From Alphaproteobacteria bacterium (GTDB lineage Bacteria; Pseudomonadota; Alphaproteobacteria; ATCC43930; CGMCC-115725), in contig JAFMSA010000220.1 of assembly GCA_017353855.1 (NCBI GenBank), forward strand, positions 1-6,949: DNA of 6,949 bases, read 5' to 3'. Under the pieces are notes generated by a model. It was not told the DNA's origin, ran no database searches, and saw only the letters and a list, made by a program, of their open reading frames with translations. Numbering within the stretch: the first letter of the stretch is position 1; every line of letters begins with the position of its first letter. The translations under genes and the position numbers were made by a program. Below, in pieces: positions 1 through 6,679 of the stretch.

Positions 1-146
1 ATTTTCTGAATGAAGGCCATCCCGGTACAGTCATCGAAATGGCCGAGTTGACGCCGACGCGGCGGCATATCTTCGATGCGGTGCGCCAGGCAGCCGTCGA
101 CTGGGATGGAAGCGACCCGATCCGCCGCGACTGGCCACGCAGCTAA
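1..146 (+). CDS. C-terminal end of an unidentified protein (5' partial)
   Basis: An open frame enters from the left edge (first full codon at position 3) and ends with TAA at 144-146, giving about 47 residues. The visible tail includes VIEMAELTPTRR and ends in DPIRRDWPRS. Its codon use is GC-rich at third positions and the reading is clean, which supports a real gene end. The tail faintly recalls the ends of some VOC/glyoxalase-like proteins, but this is an impression and not an identification. The gene converges on hyuA: its TAA shares two bases with the TAG of hyuA (143-145), leaving no room for a terminator between them. The start and the rest of the gene lie outside the window. Confidence 0.6.
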   Translation, partial: FLNEGHPGTVIEMAELTPTRRHIFDAVRQAAVDWDGSDPIRRDWPRS

Positions 147-2185
147 ACCGGAACCGTAATGTCGAGCCAGCCAAGCGGTGTCACGATCGCCTCGTCTGCG
201 GCACGCAACAGGACGGTGGTCATCTCCGATTCGACGATTGCCGGCCCCGCGATGGTTTGCGACGGGGAAAGCGCGCCGAAATCATAGACCGGGGTCGTCT
301 CCCAGTCGTCGAGGTAGATCCGCCGCTCGCAACGGGGACGGGCCGGCGGTGCGGAGGGCAGGGCGGGCTCCCGCGGCAATGCCGACAGAATGCCCGCGAC
401 ACTGACCCGCGCATTGACGAGCACGGTTTCCTGGTCGGGCAGACAGTAGGTGTAAAGCTCCCGATGGCGGCGATGAAACCGCTCGACGATCTGGGGAAGC
501 GGATCGCCGCCGGTCCAATCAATCTCGTCCAGTGGCACGGCGATCTCGAACACCTGCTCGCCATACCGCATATCCGCCGACCGGCTGGTCCGCACCGCTC
601 CGTCGAACGAAGCGCGCAGCCGCGCCAAGCCTTCCGCCTCCATCTCGTCAAACAGCTGCCTTACGGCCTTACCGTCGAGCGCTTTCGTGTCGCCGATATG
701 CGTGCGCACAACCTCGAAACGCAGGTCGGTCGCAAGCATGCCCCAGGCCGAAAGCACCGCCGCAACGCGCGGCACGATCACCCGGGAGAGATCGAGCTGG
801 CGTGCGATCTCGGTCGCGTGCAGCCCCGAGGCGCCGCCAAAGGCGAGCAGCGCGAATTGCCTGGGGTCGACGCCGCGGCGCACCGAGACCAGCCTGACAC
901 CCTCGGCCATCGTCGTGTTGACGACCCGGTGAATCCCGCGCGCCGCAGCGAGCCGGGCGACCCCCAGTGCCGCGGCGATCTGGTCGACCGCGGTTTCGGC
1001 CGCTGCCCGATCCAGCCGGCGCCGCCCGCCGAGAAAGCTTGCCGGGTCAAGATAACCGAGCACCAGATTGGCGTCGGTCACTGTCGCCGCCGTGCCGCCG
1101 AGACCGTAACAGGCGGGCCCCGGGACCGCTCCGGCGCTCTGCGGGCCGACATGCAGGATGGCACCGGCAGCGACGCGAGCGAGCGAGCCGCCGCCGGCGC
1201 CGATGCTCGCAATCTCGAGACTGTTGAGCGCGATCGTCTGGCCGGCGACCCTGCGGGCCGCTACGAGGCTCGGCCGGCCGCCGACGATCAGCGAAATGTC
1301 GGTACTGGTCCCGCCCATGTCGAACGGGATCAAATTGCCTTGCCCCAGCAGGCGCGCGGCATAAACACTGCCGGCGACGCCGCCGGCCGGTCCCGAAAGC
1401 ACCGCACCGGCAGCCAGGCGCCCTGCCTCGGCGACCGGTGCGAGGCCGCCATGCGACTGAATTATCAAGGTCGGACCGTCGTACCCCGCTTCGCCGAGGC
1501 GCCGCTCGAGGCGTGCGAGATAGCGCGACAAGGCCGGGCCGACATAGGCGTTGACGACAGTCGTCGAGACGCGCTCGTACTCCTTGATCTGCGGCAGCAC
1601 CTCGCAGGACAGCGAAACATAAACGCCCGGCAGCCCCCTGCGGACCGCATCCCCTGTTGCACGCTCGTGCCGCGGGTCGCGGTAGGCGTGCAGATAACAA
1701 ACCGCCACCGCCTCAACCGCCGCTTCTTTCAGCACGCGCAGGCCAAGGTCGAGCGACGCCATATCGAGCGGCGTTTCGACGCTGCCATCGGCGCGCAGCC
1801 TTTCGCGCAACCCGAGGCGCAGCCTTCGCGGGACCAGCTGGGGTGGCGGCGGCAGCCGCAGATTGTAGCGGTCGTCCTTGAGCCCTTCGCGCATCTCAAT
1901 GACATCGCGATGGCCCTCGGTGGTGAGCAAACCGACACGCGCGCCCCTGCGCTCGAGCAGCGCATTGGTGGCCACCGTCGTGCCGTGGACAACCCGCTCC
2001 GTGCGCGCCAGCAATGCCGCGAGATCGAGGCCGAGCATGCCGGCCAGCGATTTCAGCCCGGCGAGCACGCCGGTCGACGGGTCCTCGGGTGTCGAGGGGG
2101 TTTTGGCCAGCGTCGCGTTGCCGGAATCATCGACCGCGACAAGGTCGGTGAACGTGCCGCCGACATCGACGCCGATCCGGTACAT
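143..2185 (-). CDS. hyuA: Hydantoinase/5-oxoprolinase family protein, subunit A (ATP-binding)
   Basis: A 680-residue protein of the HyuA / N-methylhydantoinase A / 5-oxoprolinase N-half family. These enzymes use ATP to activate and hydrolyse cyclic amides in the cytoplasm, together with HyuB. An ASKHA-type fold is visible: phosphate-binding GVDVGGTFTD at residues 5-14, HGTTVATNALLE near 67-78, SGPAGGV at 264-270, a second phosphate motif FDMGGTSTD at 288-296, GAGGGS at 329-334, GPACYG at 356-361 and TVTDANLVLG at 368-377. A conserved C-terminal part follows, with FGGASGLHA at 449-457 and GPAIVES at 647-653. Length is normal for a stand-alone A subunit. I chose the ATG at 2185 because family members begin just before the IGVDVGGTFTD motif; it overlaps the hyuB stop as TAATG, which suggests translational coupling. 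An upstream ATG at 2230 would add 15 arginine-rich residues that overlap hyuB and is unlikely. Related acetone carboxylase beta subunits share this fold, but no third subunit is present. The substrate is unknown. Confidence 0.93.
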   Translation of the reverse strand: MYRIGVDVGGTFTDLVAVDDSGNATLAKTPSTPEDPSTGVLAGLKSLAGMLGLDLAALLARTERVVHGTTVATNALLERRGARVGLLTTEGHRDVIEMREGLKDDRYNLRLPPPPQLVPRRLRLGLRERLRADGSVETPLDMASLDLGLRVLKEAAVEAVAVCYLHAYRDPRHERATGDAVRRGLPGVYVSLSCEVLPQIKEYERVSTTVVNAYVGPALSRYLARLERRLGEAGYDGPTLIIQSHGGLAPVAEAGRLAAGAVLSGPAGGVAGSVYAARLLGQGNLIPFDMGGTSTDISLIVGGRPSLVAARRVAGQTIALNSLEIASIGAGGGSLARVAAGAILHVGPQSAGAVPGPACYGLGGTAATVTDANLVLGYLDPASFLGGRRRLDRAAAETAVDQIAAALGVARLAAARGIHRVVNTTMAEGVRLVSVRRGVDPRQFALLAFGGASGLHATEIARQLDLSRVIVPRVAAVLSAWGMLATDLRFEVVRTHIGDTKALDGKAVRQLFDEMEAEGLARLRASFDGAVRTSRSADMRYGEQVFEIAVPLDEIDWTGGDPLPQIVERFHRRHRELYTYCLPDQETVLVNARVSVAGILSALPREPALPSAPPARPRCERRIYLDDWETTPVYDFGALSPSQTIAGPAIVESEMTTVLLRAADEAIVTPLGWLDITVPV

Positions 2186-3846
2186 TACGACCCGGCGCCC
2201 CCAGTAACGAACCCGTTCTCGATGTCGCACGCGGTCGCCGCCGCGTCACGGCCGGCGGGATCGCCCCATCCGCCGCCTCCGCCGGATTCCAGGACCAAGA
2301 CGTCATCGGGGCGGATCACGAGGCCGACCTCCTTTGTCCTGATCGCCCGCGCCGGCCGGCCTTCGGAGTAGAGCGTGTAGCGATGCGGCACCCCGTCCTT
2401 GCCGCCGAGGATGCCGCAGGCCCCGTGGCGCACGCCGTCACCGGCCGTGTTGCCGACCGCCGGCTCGGCGGTTTCGAGCACCATCTCCACCACACCGCCG
2501 GCCCCGCCGCGATGTTTGCCCGCACCGCCGGAATCGGGCCGGAATTCATGTCGGCGAAAGAACAGCGGAAACCGCACTTCAGTGACTTCGAGACTGCCGA
2601 ATTTGATTCCTCCCGCCGCCTGCCATTCTCCGGCACCCGGCCAGCCATCGCCTGCCGGCGAGGCCCCGCCCCCGGGCCGTGCCTGAAAGAAATGCCAGAT
2701 GAACGGTCTGCCGGATCGCGGATTGGTACCCTGGATCGCGATGCGAAATCGCCGCCCCCAGCCGGCCATCGCGCGGTCCGGGCAGGCGGTCGCCAGCGCC
2801 TTGACGATCGCCTCGAGAATCTCCTGCGCACAATGGTTCGTGGCGAGCGTGACCGGGGCGCCCGGATTGGCCCAGACCACGGTCCCCGGCTTCGCGATCA
2901 CCGCGATCGGACGGAAGGTCCCGTCGTTCTTCGGCGTGTCAGGATCGATCAGATACGACAGCGCTACGACCACGGCGGAGAACATATTGGGGTAGGAGGA
3001 ATTGACGAAACTCGCGACCTGTTCGTGCGATCGGGAGAGGTCGATCGTCAGATCGCTGCCGCGCTTGGTTACGGTCGCGCGAATGGGAATGTCGTCGTGG
3101 CCGCGACCGTCGTCGTCAAGCAGAGCTTCGCCGTAATAGACGCCGTCCTTCCATTGCGAGATCACCGCCCTGGTCTGGCGTTCGGCACCGTCGAGCACCG
3201 CCTCGATCGCGGCAGTGGCGGTAGGCCAGCCAAACTCCGCCGCGAGCGCCAGGAGCCGCCGCTCGCCGACATGCGCCGAGCCCGTCATCGCGGCGAGATC
3301 GCCGCGGAAATCGCGCGGGTGGCGGACATTGGTTGCGATCATCTCAAGCAGGTCGCGGCGAACCTCGCCGCGATCGTAAAGGCGCAGCGGCGGGATCCGG
3401 ATGCCCTCCTGCCAGATGTCGGTCGCGGCAGCGTTGTAGGCGCCGTGCGTGGCGCCGCCGATATCGCTCTGGTGGGCCCGGTTGATCGACCAGAAACGCG
3501 GGCGCTCGCCCTCGAAAACCGGCACGAAGACAGTCAGGTCGGGCAGGTGGTTGCCGCCGTGATAGGGATCGTTAAGCAGGAAGACATCGCCCTCGTGGAT
3601 GTCGCCGGCAAAGAACCTGGTCATCGCCCTTGCCGCATAAGGCAACGCGCCGACATGGATCGGCACATGCTCGGCCTGCGCAATGAGCCTCCCGTCGAGG
3701 TCGCAGATCGCCGTCGAGAAATCGCGGCTCGAATTCAGGATCTGCGAATAGGAGGTGCGAAGCATCGCCTCGCCCATCTCTTCGACGATCGCCAGGAGCC
3801 GGTGCTGGATCACCGAGGTGACGATCGGATCGACCGCAACTGTCAC
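2185..3846 (-). CDS. hyuB: Hydantoinase B/oxoprolinase family protein, subunit B
   Basis: A 553-residue HyuB-type subunit, partner of the downstream hyuA, expected to complete an ATP-dependent cyclic-amide hydrolase (hydantoinase/5-oxoprolinase type). Family landmarks: DPIVTSVIQHRLLAIVEEM at 6-24, SRDFSTAICDLDGRLIAQ at 40-57, the signature LNDPYHGGNHLPDLTV at 91-106, RAHQSDIGG at 123-131, FRPDSGGAGKHRGG at 435-448 and a glycine-rich SGGGGGWGDP near the C-terminus at 521-530. Length and both ends match intact family members, with no frameshift seen. The GTG start at 3846 is chosen because DPIV... normally begins within a few residues of the start and a GAGGAG ribosome binding site sits 9 bases upstream. 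An in-frame ATG at 4008 would add 54 low-complexity, non-conserved residues and is rejected. It is first in a two-gene unit and its stop overlaps the hyuA start. By family knowledge HyuB and HyuA act as a complex; the exact substrate is not deducible. Confidence 0.93.
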   Translation of the reverse strand: MTVAVDPIVTSVIQHRLLAIVEEMGEAMLRTSYSQILNSSRDFSTAICDLDGRLIAQAEHVPIHVGALPYAARAMTRFFAGDIHEGDVFLLNDPYHGGNHLPDLTVFVPVFEGERPRFWSINRAHQSDIGGATHGAYNAAATDIWQEGIRIPPLRLYDRGEVRRDLLEMIATNVRHPRDFRGDLAAMTGSAHVGERRLLALAAEFGWPTATAAIEAVLDGAERQTRAVISQWKDGVYYGEALLDDDGRGHDDIPIRATVTKRGSDLTIDLSRSHEQVASFVNSSYPNMFSAVVVALSYLIDPDTPKNDGTFRPIAVIAKPGTVVWANPGAPVTLATNHCAQEILEAIVKALATACPDRAMAGWGRRFRIAIQGTNPRSGRPFIWHFFQARPGGGASPAGDGWPGAGEWQAAGGIKFGSLEVTEVRFPLFFRRHEFRPDSGGAGKHRGGAGGVVEMVLETAEPAVGNTAGDGVRHGACGILGGKDGVPHRYTLYSEGRPARAIRTKEVGLVIRPDDVLVLESGGGGGWGDPAGRDAAATACDIENGFVTGGAGS

Positions 3847-3855
3847 GAGTTTCGT

Positions 3856-3861
3856 CTCCTC
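3856..3861 (-). promoter_or_regulatory. Ribosome binding site of hyuB
   Basis: The minus strand reads GAGGAG here, followed by 9 bases and then GTG. This near-perfect Shine-Dalgarno sequence decides the GTG start at 3846 over the upstream ATG at 4008. Confidence 0.8.
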
Positions 3862-3863
3862 AA

Positions 3864-3883
3864 GAGAATTCTCCCGGCGCCGG
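3864..3883. repeat. Two back-to-back 10-base palindromes in the hyuB leader
   Basis: GAGAATTCTC (3864-3873) and CCGGCGCCGG (3874-3883) are each perfect palindromes and are directly adjacent. They sit two bases upstream of the hyuB Shine-Dalgarno sequence, where a bound protein or an RNA hairpin could affect hyuB expression. Short palindromes do occur by chance in GC-rich DNA, the second one especially, so a function is only inferred. Confidence 0.35.
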
Positions 3884-4077
3884 AAACCTCCCCCGTCAGG
3901 GCCAGGAGGAGGCGCGCTCCGTTCTGTGTCGAGCCGAACTGCCGATAAGCCCGCCGAAAAGGGGGAAGCGTTTGAGCATGACCCGTTTCGTGTCCACTGA
4001 GGAAGCATCCGGAGGCTGGTCTTGAACTTTGCGGACGACCTGGTCTCCGCTCTCCTTTCGGCTGGCGCGGTAACCCC

Positions 4078-4102
4078 GGGGCCGGCGTGCGCCGGAAGCC
4101 CC
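4078..4102 (-). terminator. Candidate GC-rich hairpin after the histidine kinase gene
   Basis: Just past the kinase stop codon, CCGGC (4082-4086) and GCCGG (4091-4095) can pair around a 4-base loop. The flanking GGGG (4078-4081) and CCCC (4099-4102) extend the stem across a 3-base bulge. A smaller inverted repeat, TCCCT/AGGGA (4103-4114), straddles the stop codon. There is no T-run on the minus-strand side, so this is not a classical intrinsic terminator. It may weaken read-through into hyuBA or stabilise the mRNA end. Confidence 0.3.
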
Positions 4103-4107
4103 TCCCT

Positions 4108-5253
4108 TCAGGGAAGCGGCGGGTTAGACCGCTCATCATACCCGTCGTGAAGCTCGCTTTCGAGGCACGGAAAGTGAAGCGCTATTCTCAGACCCGGCGC
4201 GTTATCCGCCAGCTCGATGCGGGCGTCGTGCAGATGGGCGACGGCGGCGACCAGACTGAGGCCGAGCCCGTTGCCGGGGCCCTTCCGGCTGCGCTCGAGG
4301 CGGTAAAAACGTTTGAAGACATTGTTGCGTTCTTCGACCGGGATCCCCGGACCGCGGTCGGCGATCGACAGCACCGGTCCCTCACCGCCGCAGCGGACGG
4401 CGATCCCGACCTTGCTCTTTTTGCTGCCGTGCTTGATCGCGTTGTCGATGAGATTTGAGACGGCATCGAATAACAGATCGCGATCGCCCACCACGTATAT
4501 CGGCCGGGTTTCCGACAGCTTCAGCTCGATCGCCTTTTCTTCCGCCGAAGGCTCGAACAGCTCAACCACCTCGCGGGTAAGCCCGCTCAAATCGAGCGGC
4601 CGGAACCCGGCAAGGCGCTCGCTTGCTTCAATTCGAGAAATGCGGAGCAACGAGGAAAAAGTCCGCAGGATTTCATCGAGCTCGGCGATGGTGTTGTTGA
4701 CCAGTGAACGGTATTGGCGAAGATCAAGCTCCTGATTGCAGGCCCTCTCCAATCGCCCCCGCATGCGGGCCAGCGGCGTGCGCAGATCGTGTGCGATGTT
4801 GTCGCTCACCTGCTTGTTGGTCTCCACGAGCTCCTCGATCCGGTCGAGCATCGAATTGAGGTTTTCGGCCAGCCCGTCCCACTCGTCTCCGGTCCCGCGG
4901 ACCGGAATCCGCTCGCCGAGCCCCGCCCTCATGATCTTCCGGCTGCTCGAGTTGATCGCCTCGATCCGCGCAACCGAGCGCCGCGACGTCGATATCCCGG
5001 CCGCTGTCGCAAGCAGCAGGAACAACCCGGCGCCGGTGCCGAGACCCATCGCGATCTTCGCCCGAAACCGGTCGAGATCGTCCAACAGCAGCGTGTGCTC
5101 CGCCGTCGTCGCGCGATCTGACTTCTCGTAAAGATAGGAGAGCGTTGACCAATATACGTATCCCAACAATCCAAAGATCAAGGCGCTGAAGACAAAGACA
5201 TAGATAAACGCCAGCCTCAGTGTCGAGGACCGAAGGGTCTTACTCAGCAGCAC
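4108..5253 (-). CDS. Sensor histidine kinase with very short periplasmic region
   Basis: A 381-residue inner-membrane sensor kinase, the partner of the response regulator just upstream. Two membrane helices lie at about residues 14-35 and 68-87, with only about 32 residues between them. A HAMP-like linker follows (about 88-142), then the H-box IAHDLRTPLARM with phospho-accepting His155. The ATPase domain has an N-box NLIDNAIKH (267-275), G1 box DRGPGIP (299-305), F-box region VFKRFYRLE (312-320) and G2 box GNGLGLSLV (327-335). All catalytic motifs look intact. The start is a GTG at 5253, 14 bases inside the response regulator gene; no clear Shine-Dalgarno sequence precedes it, so coupled translation is likely. 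From my recollection of close relatives, the family usually has a longer periplasmic sensing part, and here the N-terminal and C-terminal edges of that part appear to be joined directly. The signal sensed is unknown. Confidence 0.92.
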   Translation of the reverse strand: MLLSKTLRSSTLRLAFIYVFVFSALIFGLLGYVYWSTLSYLYEKSDRATTAEHTLLLDDLDRFRAKIAMGLGTGAGLFLLLATAAGISTSRRSVARIEAINSSSRKIMRAGLGERIPVRGTGDEWDGLAENLNSMLDRIEELVETNKQVSDNIAHDLRTPLARMRGRLERACNQELDLRQYRSLVNNTIAELDEILRTFSSLLRISRIEASERLAGFRPLDLSGLTREVVELFEPSAEEKAIELKLSETRPIYVVGDRDLLFDAVSNLIDNAIKHGSKKSKVGIAVRCGGEGPVLSIADRGPGIPVEERNNVFKRFYRLERSRKGPGNGLGLSLVAAVAHLHDARIELADNAPGLRIALHFPCLESELHDGYDERSNPPLP

Positions 5254-5932
5254 GGAGGCAAAACCCGATGCCGCGGACAGTATGGATCAGCGGGTAGCCA
5301 TGCCCGGTATCGATCTTTCGGCGCAGCCGGCCGACATAAACGTCGATGACGTTGGTCGTCGGATCGAAATGCAGGTCCCACACATGCTGCAGCAGCATCG
5401 TTCGCGATACGACCTGGCCCACATTCCGCGCCAGATACTCCAGCAGTCGAAATTCCCTCGGCAACAGCTCGATTTCGCGTCCGCCGCGGCGGACGACGCG
5501 GGCCAGCAGATCGATTTCCAAATCACCGACACGCAGCATCGTTTCCTTGACGACCGTTGCGCTGCGGCGGGCAAGCGCATCGACCCGCGCCAGCATCTCC
5601 CGGAACGCGAACGGCTTCACCAGATAGTCGTCGCCGCCGGCGCGCAGCCCGCGCACCCGCTCATCGATCTCGCCGAGCGCGCTCAGGATCAGCGCCGGCG
5701 TCACAACCCCGTTCTCCCGCAGTCGCCGGATAATCTCCAGCCCGTCGAGGCGCGGCAGCATCCTGTCCACCGTAATCACGACGTAGTCGGATGACAGGGC
5801 GCGCGTCAGCCCGTCCTCGCCATCCCTGGCCAGATCGACGCCGTAACCGTTTGCCTGCAGGCAGTCCACCAGCTGCTCGGCTGTCTCGTTATCGTCCTCG
5901 ACAACAAGGACGCGGCGTGCACGGCTTGGCAT
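5240..5932 (-). CDS. OmpR/PhoB-family response regulator
   Basis: A 230-residue DNA-binding response regulator, expected to be phosphorylated by the adjacent kinase and to control transcription. The receiver domain (about 6-120) has the acidic pocket EDD at 12-14, the predicted phospho-acceptor Asp56 in VDRMLPRLDG, the switch Ser84 and the conserved Lys106 in VKPFAF. The winged-helix effector domain (about 132-228) includes LLPREFRLLEYLARN, the recognition-helix region TTNVIDVYVGRLRRKID and the C-terminal hairpin HTVRGIGF. The ATG at 5932 is supported by GGGAGA 6 bases upstream (5939-5944) and by family length. It heads the regulator-kinase pair, overlapping the kinase gene by 14 bases, and is divergent from the sigma factor gene. 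The DRMLP receiver signature resembles the QseB/CzcR-like group in my memory, but target genes cannot be assigned. Autoregulation from the AT-rich upstream region and control of hyuBA are both plausible and unproven. Confidence 0.94.
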   Translation of the reverse strand: MPSRARRVLVVEDDNETAEQLVDCLQANGYGVDLARDGEDGLTRALSSDYVVITVDRMLPRLDGLEIIRRLRENGVVTPALILSALGEIDERVRGLRAGGDDYLVKPFAFREMLARVDALARRSATVVKETMLRVGDLEIDLLARVVRRGGREIELLPREFRLLEYLARNVGQVVSRTMLLQHVWDLHFDPTTNVIDVYVGRLRRKIDTGHGYPLIHTVRGIGFCLRAAE

Positions 5933-6115
5933 AGCCGGTCTCCCGATCGTCGGTCGGCAACTTTACGTACCTCAACCTCCCACGGGCGAAAAGTAACATA
6001 TAAGTTATAAATTAACGCGTAATTCACTTGAGAGCTGAAGTCCGCAGCGCTTAAGCTCTTGCAAGGTAAATCATTTTCATGCGGTTCGAATCATCAATAG
6101 CAGAGACGATCGACA
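5933..6115. promoter_or_regulatory. AT-rich divergent promoter region
   Basis: These 183 bases separate the divergent response regulator and sigma factor genes. The stretch at about 5988-6025 is strikingly AT-rich against its surroundings and contains TATAA-G-TTATA (5999-6009). On the minus strand a direct repeat, GTTACTTT (5990-5997) and GTTAATTT (6009-6016), is spaced 19 bases start to start, which could suit an OmpR-type dimer or serve as promoter elements. TATAAC and TTATAT are possible -10 elements for the regulator, but I found no good -35 for either. An exact promoter is not assigned. Confidence 0.5.
6027..6065. repeat. Imperfect inverted repeat upstream of the sigma factor gene
   Basis: CTTGAGAGCT (6027-6036) and AGCTCTTGCAAG (6054-6065) form inverted arms of 10 matching bases, with a 2-base insertion in the right arm and 17 bases between the arms. 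It lies between the AT-rich promoter stretch and the sigma gene, so it could be an operator or a hairpin in the leader. No known binding motif is recognised. Confidence 0.3.
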
Positions 6116-6679
6116 TTGAGCGGACGGATCGCCAATATTTTGTCATACCCGTTGCCGACAAGACGCATATTACCGCGGCCGGTCGACAGGGGGCTCTCCG
6201 CCGCAGACGCGTTCGCGGACGAGCCGGCGGCCGTGGAGGCGCTCATACCCGGCTTGCGCCGGTTCGGTTGCGTGTTGCAGCAAGGCGATAGCGAGGGAGC
6301 CGACGAGCTCATCCAGTACTGTCTCGAACGCGTGCTCGCCAGGCGGGGCAGCCTGCAAACCCGCGGAGATCTGCGCAACCGGCTTTATGCGATGCTCTAC
6401 CGCCGCTTTGCCCGGCAAGCCCGAGGATCGCTCTGCGGCGGCTCGACGCCGGTACGCGAACATGCCGACGACCCGGACCTGCTCGGCGCATTCGCAAGGC
6501 TCCCCGAAGCGGAGCGATCAGTTCTGTTCCTGGTCGGGGTGGATGATTTCTCCTACGAGGAGGCAGCAGGCATATTGGAGATTTCGGTTGCCGAGGTGAC
6601 GCAGCACCTCTCGCGCGGCCGCGAGCGCCTGCGCCAGGATCTCAAACGCCAACGCGCCGGCCCTTACGGGAACGAATAG
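6116..6679 (+). CDS. ECF-like RNA polymerase sigma factor
   Basis: Up to 187 residues, resembling a small extracytoplasmic-function sigma-70 factor that would redirect RNA polymerase to a specific promoter set. The sigma-2-like part spans about 42-105, with GADELIQYCLERVLAR at 61-76 and LRNRLYAMLYRRFARQAR at 86-103. A short linker leads to a sigma-4-like region (about 122-176): AFARLPEAERSVLFLVGVDD, SYEEAAGILEISVAEV as helix-turn-helix and HLSRGRERLRQDL at the end. The listed start is TTG at 6116, the first possible start after an in-frame TAG at 6098, with only a weak ribosome binding site. The first ~25 residues use rare codons (AGA, ATA, TTA, AGG) and match nothing I know. A GTG at 6233 would give 148 residues beginning just before the conserved part. 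No anti-sigma gene is visible. The 3' end overlaps the TonB-family gene by 16 bases. Confidence 0.8.
   Translation: MSGRIANILSYPLPTRRILPRPVDRGLSAADAFADEPAAVEALIPGLRRFGCVLQQGDSEGADELIQYCLERVLARRGSLQTRGDLRNRLYAMLYRRFARQARGSLCGGSTPVREHADDPDLLGAFARLPEAERSVLFLVGVDDFSYEEAAGILEISVAEVTQHLSRGRERLRQDLKRQRAGPYGNE

Larger units (their letters stand above)
3847..4107. other. Intergenic region upstream of hyuBA
   Basis: These 261 bases lie between the kinase gene and hyuB. No convincing open frame is present: those crossing it are extensions or shadows of the flanking genes. The region holds the hyuB ribosome binding site, two adjacent 10-base palindromes (3864-3883), a possible remnant of a dispersed intergenic repeat (about 3956-3999) and GC-rich hairpins (4078-4102). 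I looked for a sigma-70-like promoter facing hyuB and saw no convincing -35/-10 pair, although a hyuBA promoter is expected here. Confidence 0.6.

Noticed and set aside
257..2371. A 704-residue open frame on the + strand opposite hyuA
   Set aside because: It lies antisense to a gene with clear family motifs, is rich in Arg, has no recognisable domain, and is expected from GC-rich codon use leaving the opposite frame free of stops.
143..3846. Acetone or acetophenone carboxylase instead of a hydantoinase
   Set aside because: The A and B subunits are related, but the small third subunit of acetone carboxylase is absent next to them. It cannot be fully excluded for other carboxylases of this family.
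2383..3948. A 521-residue open frame on the + strand opposite hyuB
   Set aside because: It has the same antisense explanation; its composition follows the complement of hyuB codons and no family is recognised.
3847..4008. N-terminal extension of HyuB from the ATG at 4008
   Set aside because: The 54 extra residues are Pro/Gly/Arg-rich and not family-like, whereas the GTG at 3846 has a strong ribosome binding site and fits the family start.
4078..4114. A definite intrinsic terminator after the kinase gene
   Set aside because: Stems are present but there is no T-run on the transcribed side, so it is listed only as a low-confidence candidate.
4087..4458. A + strand open frame over the end of the kinase gene
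   Set aside because: It is antisense to the kinase ATPase domain, with no domain of its own and no ribosome binding site.
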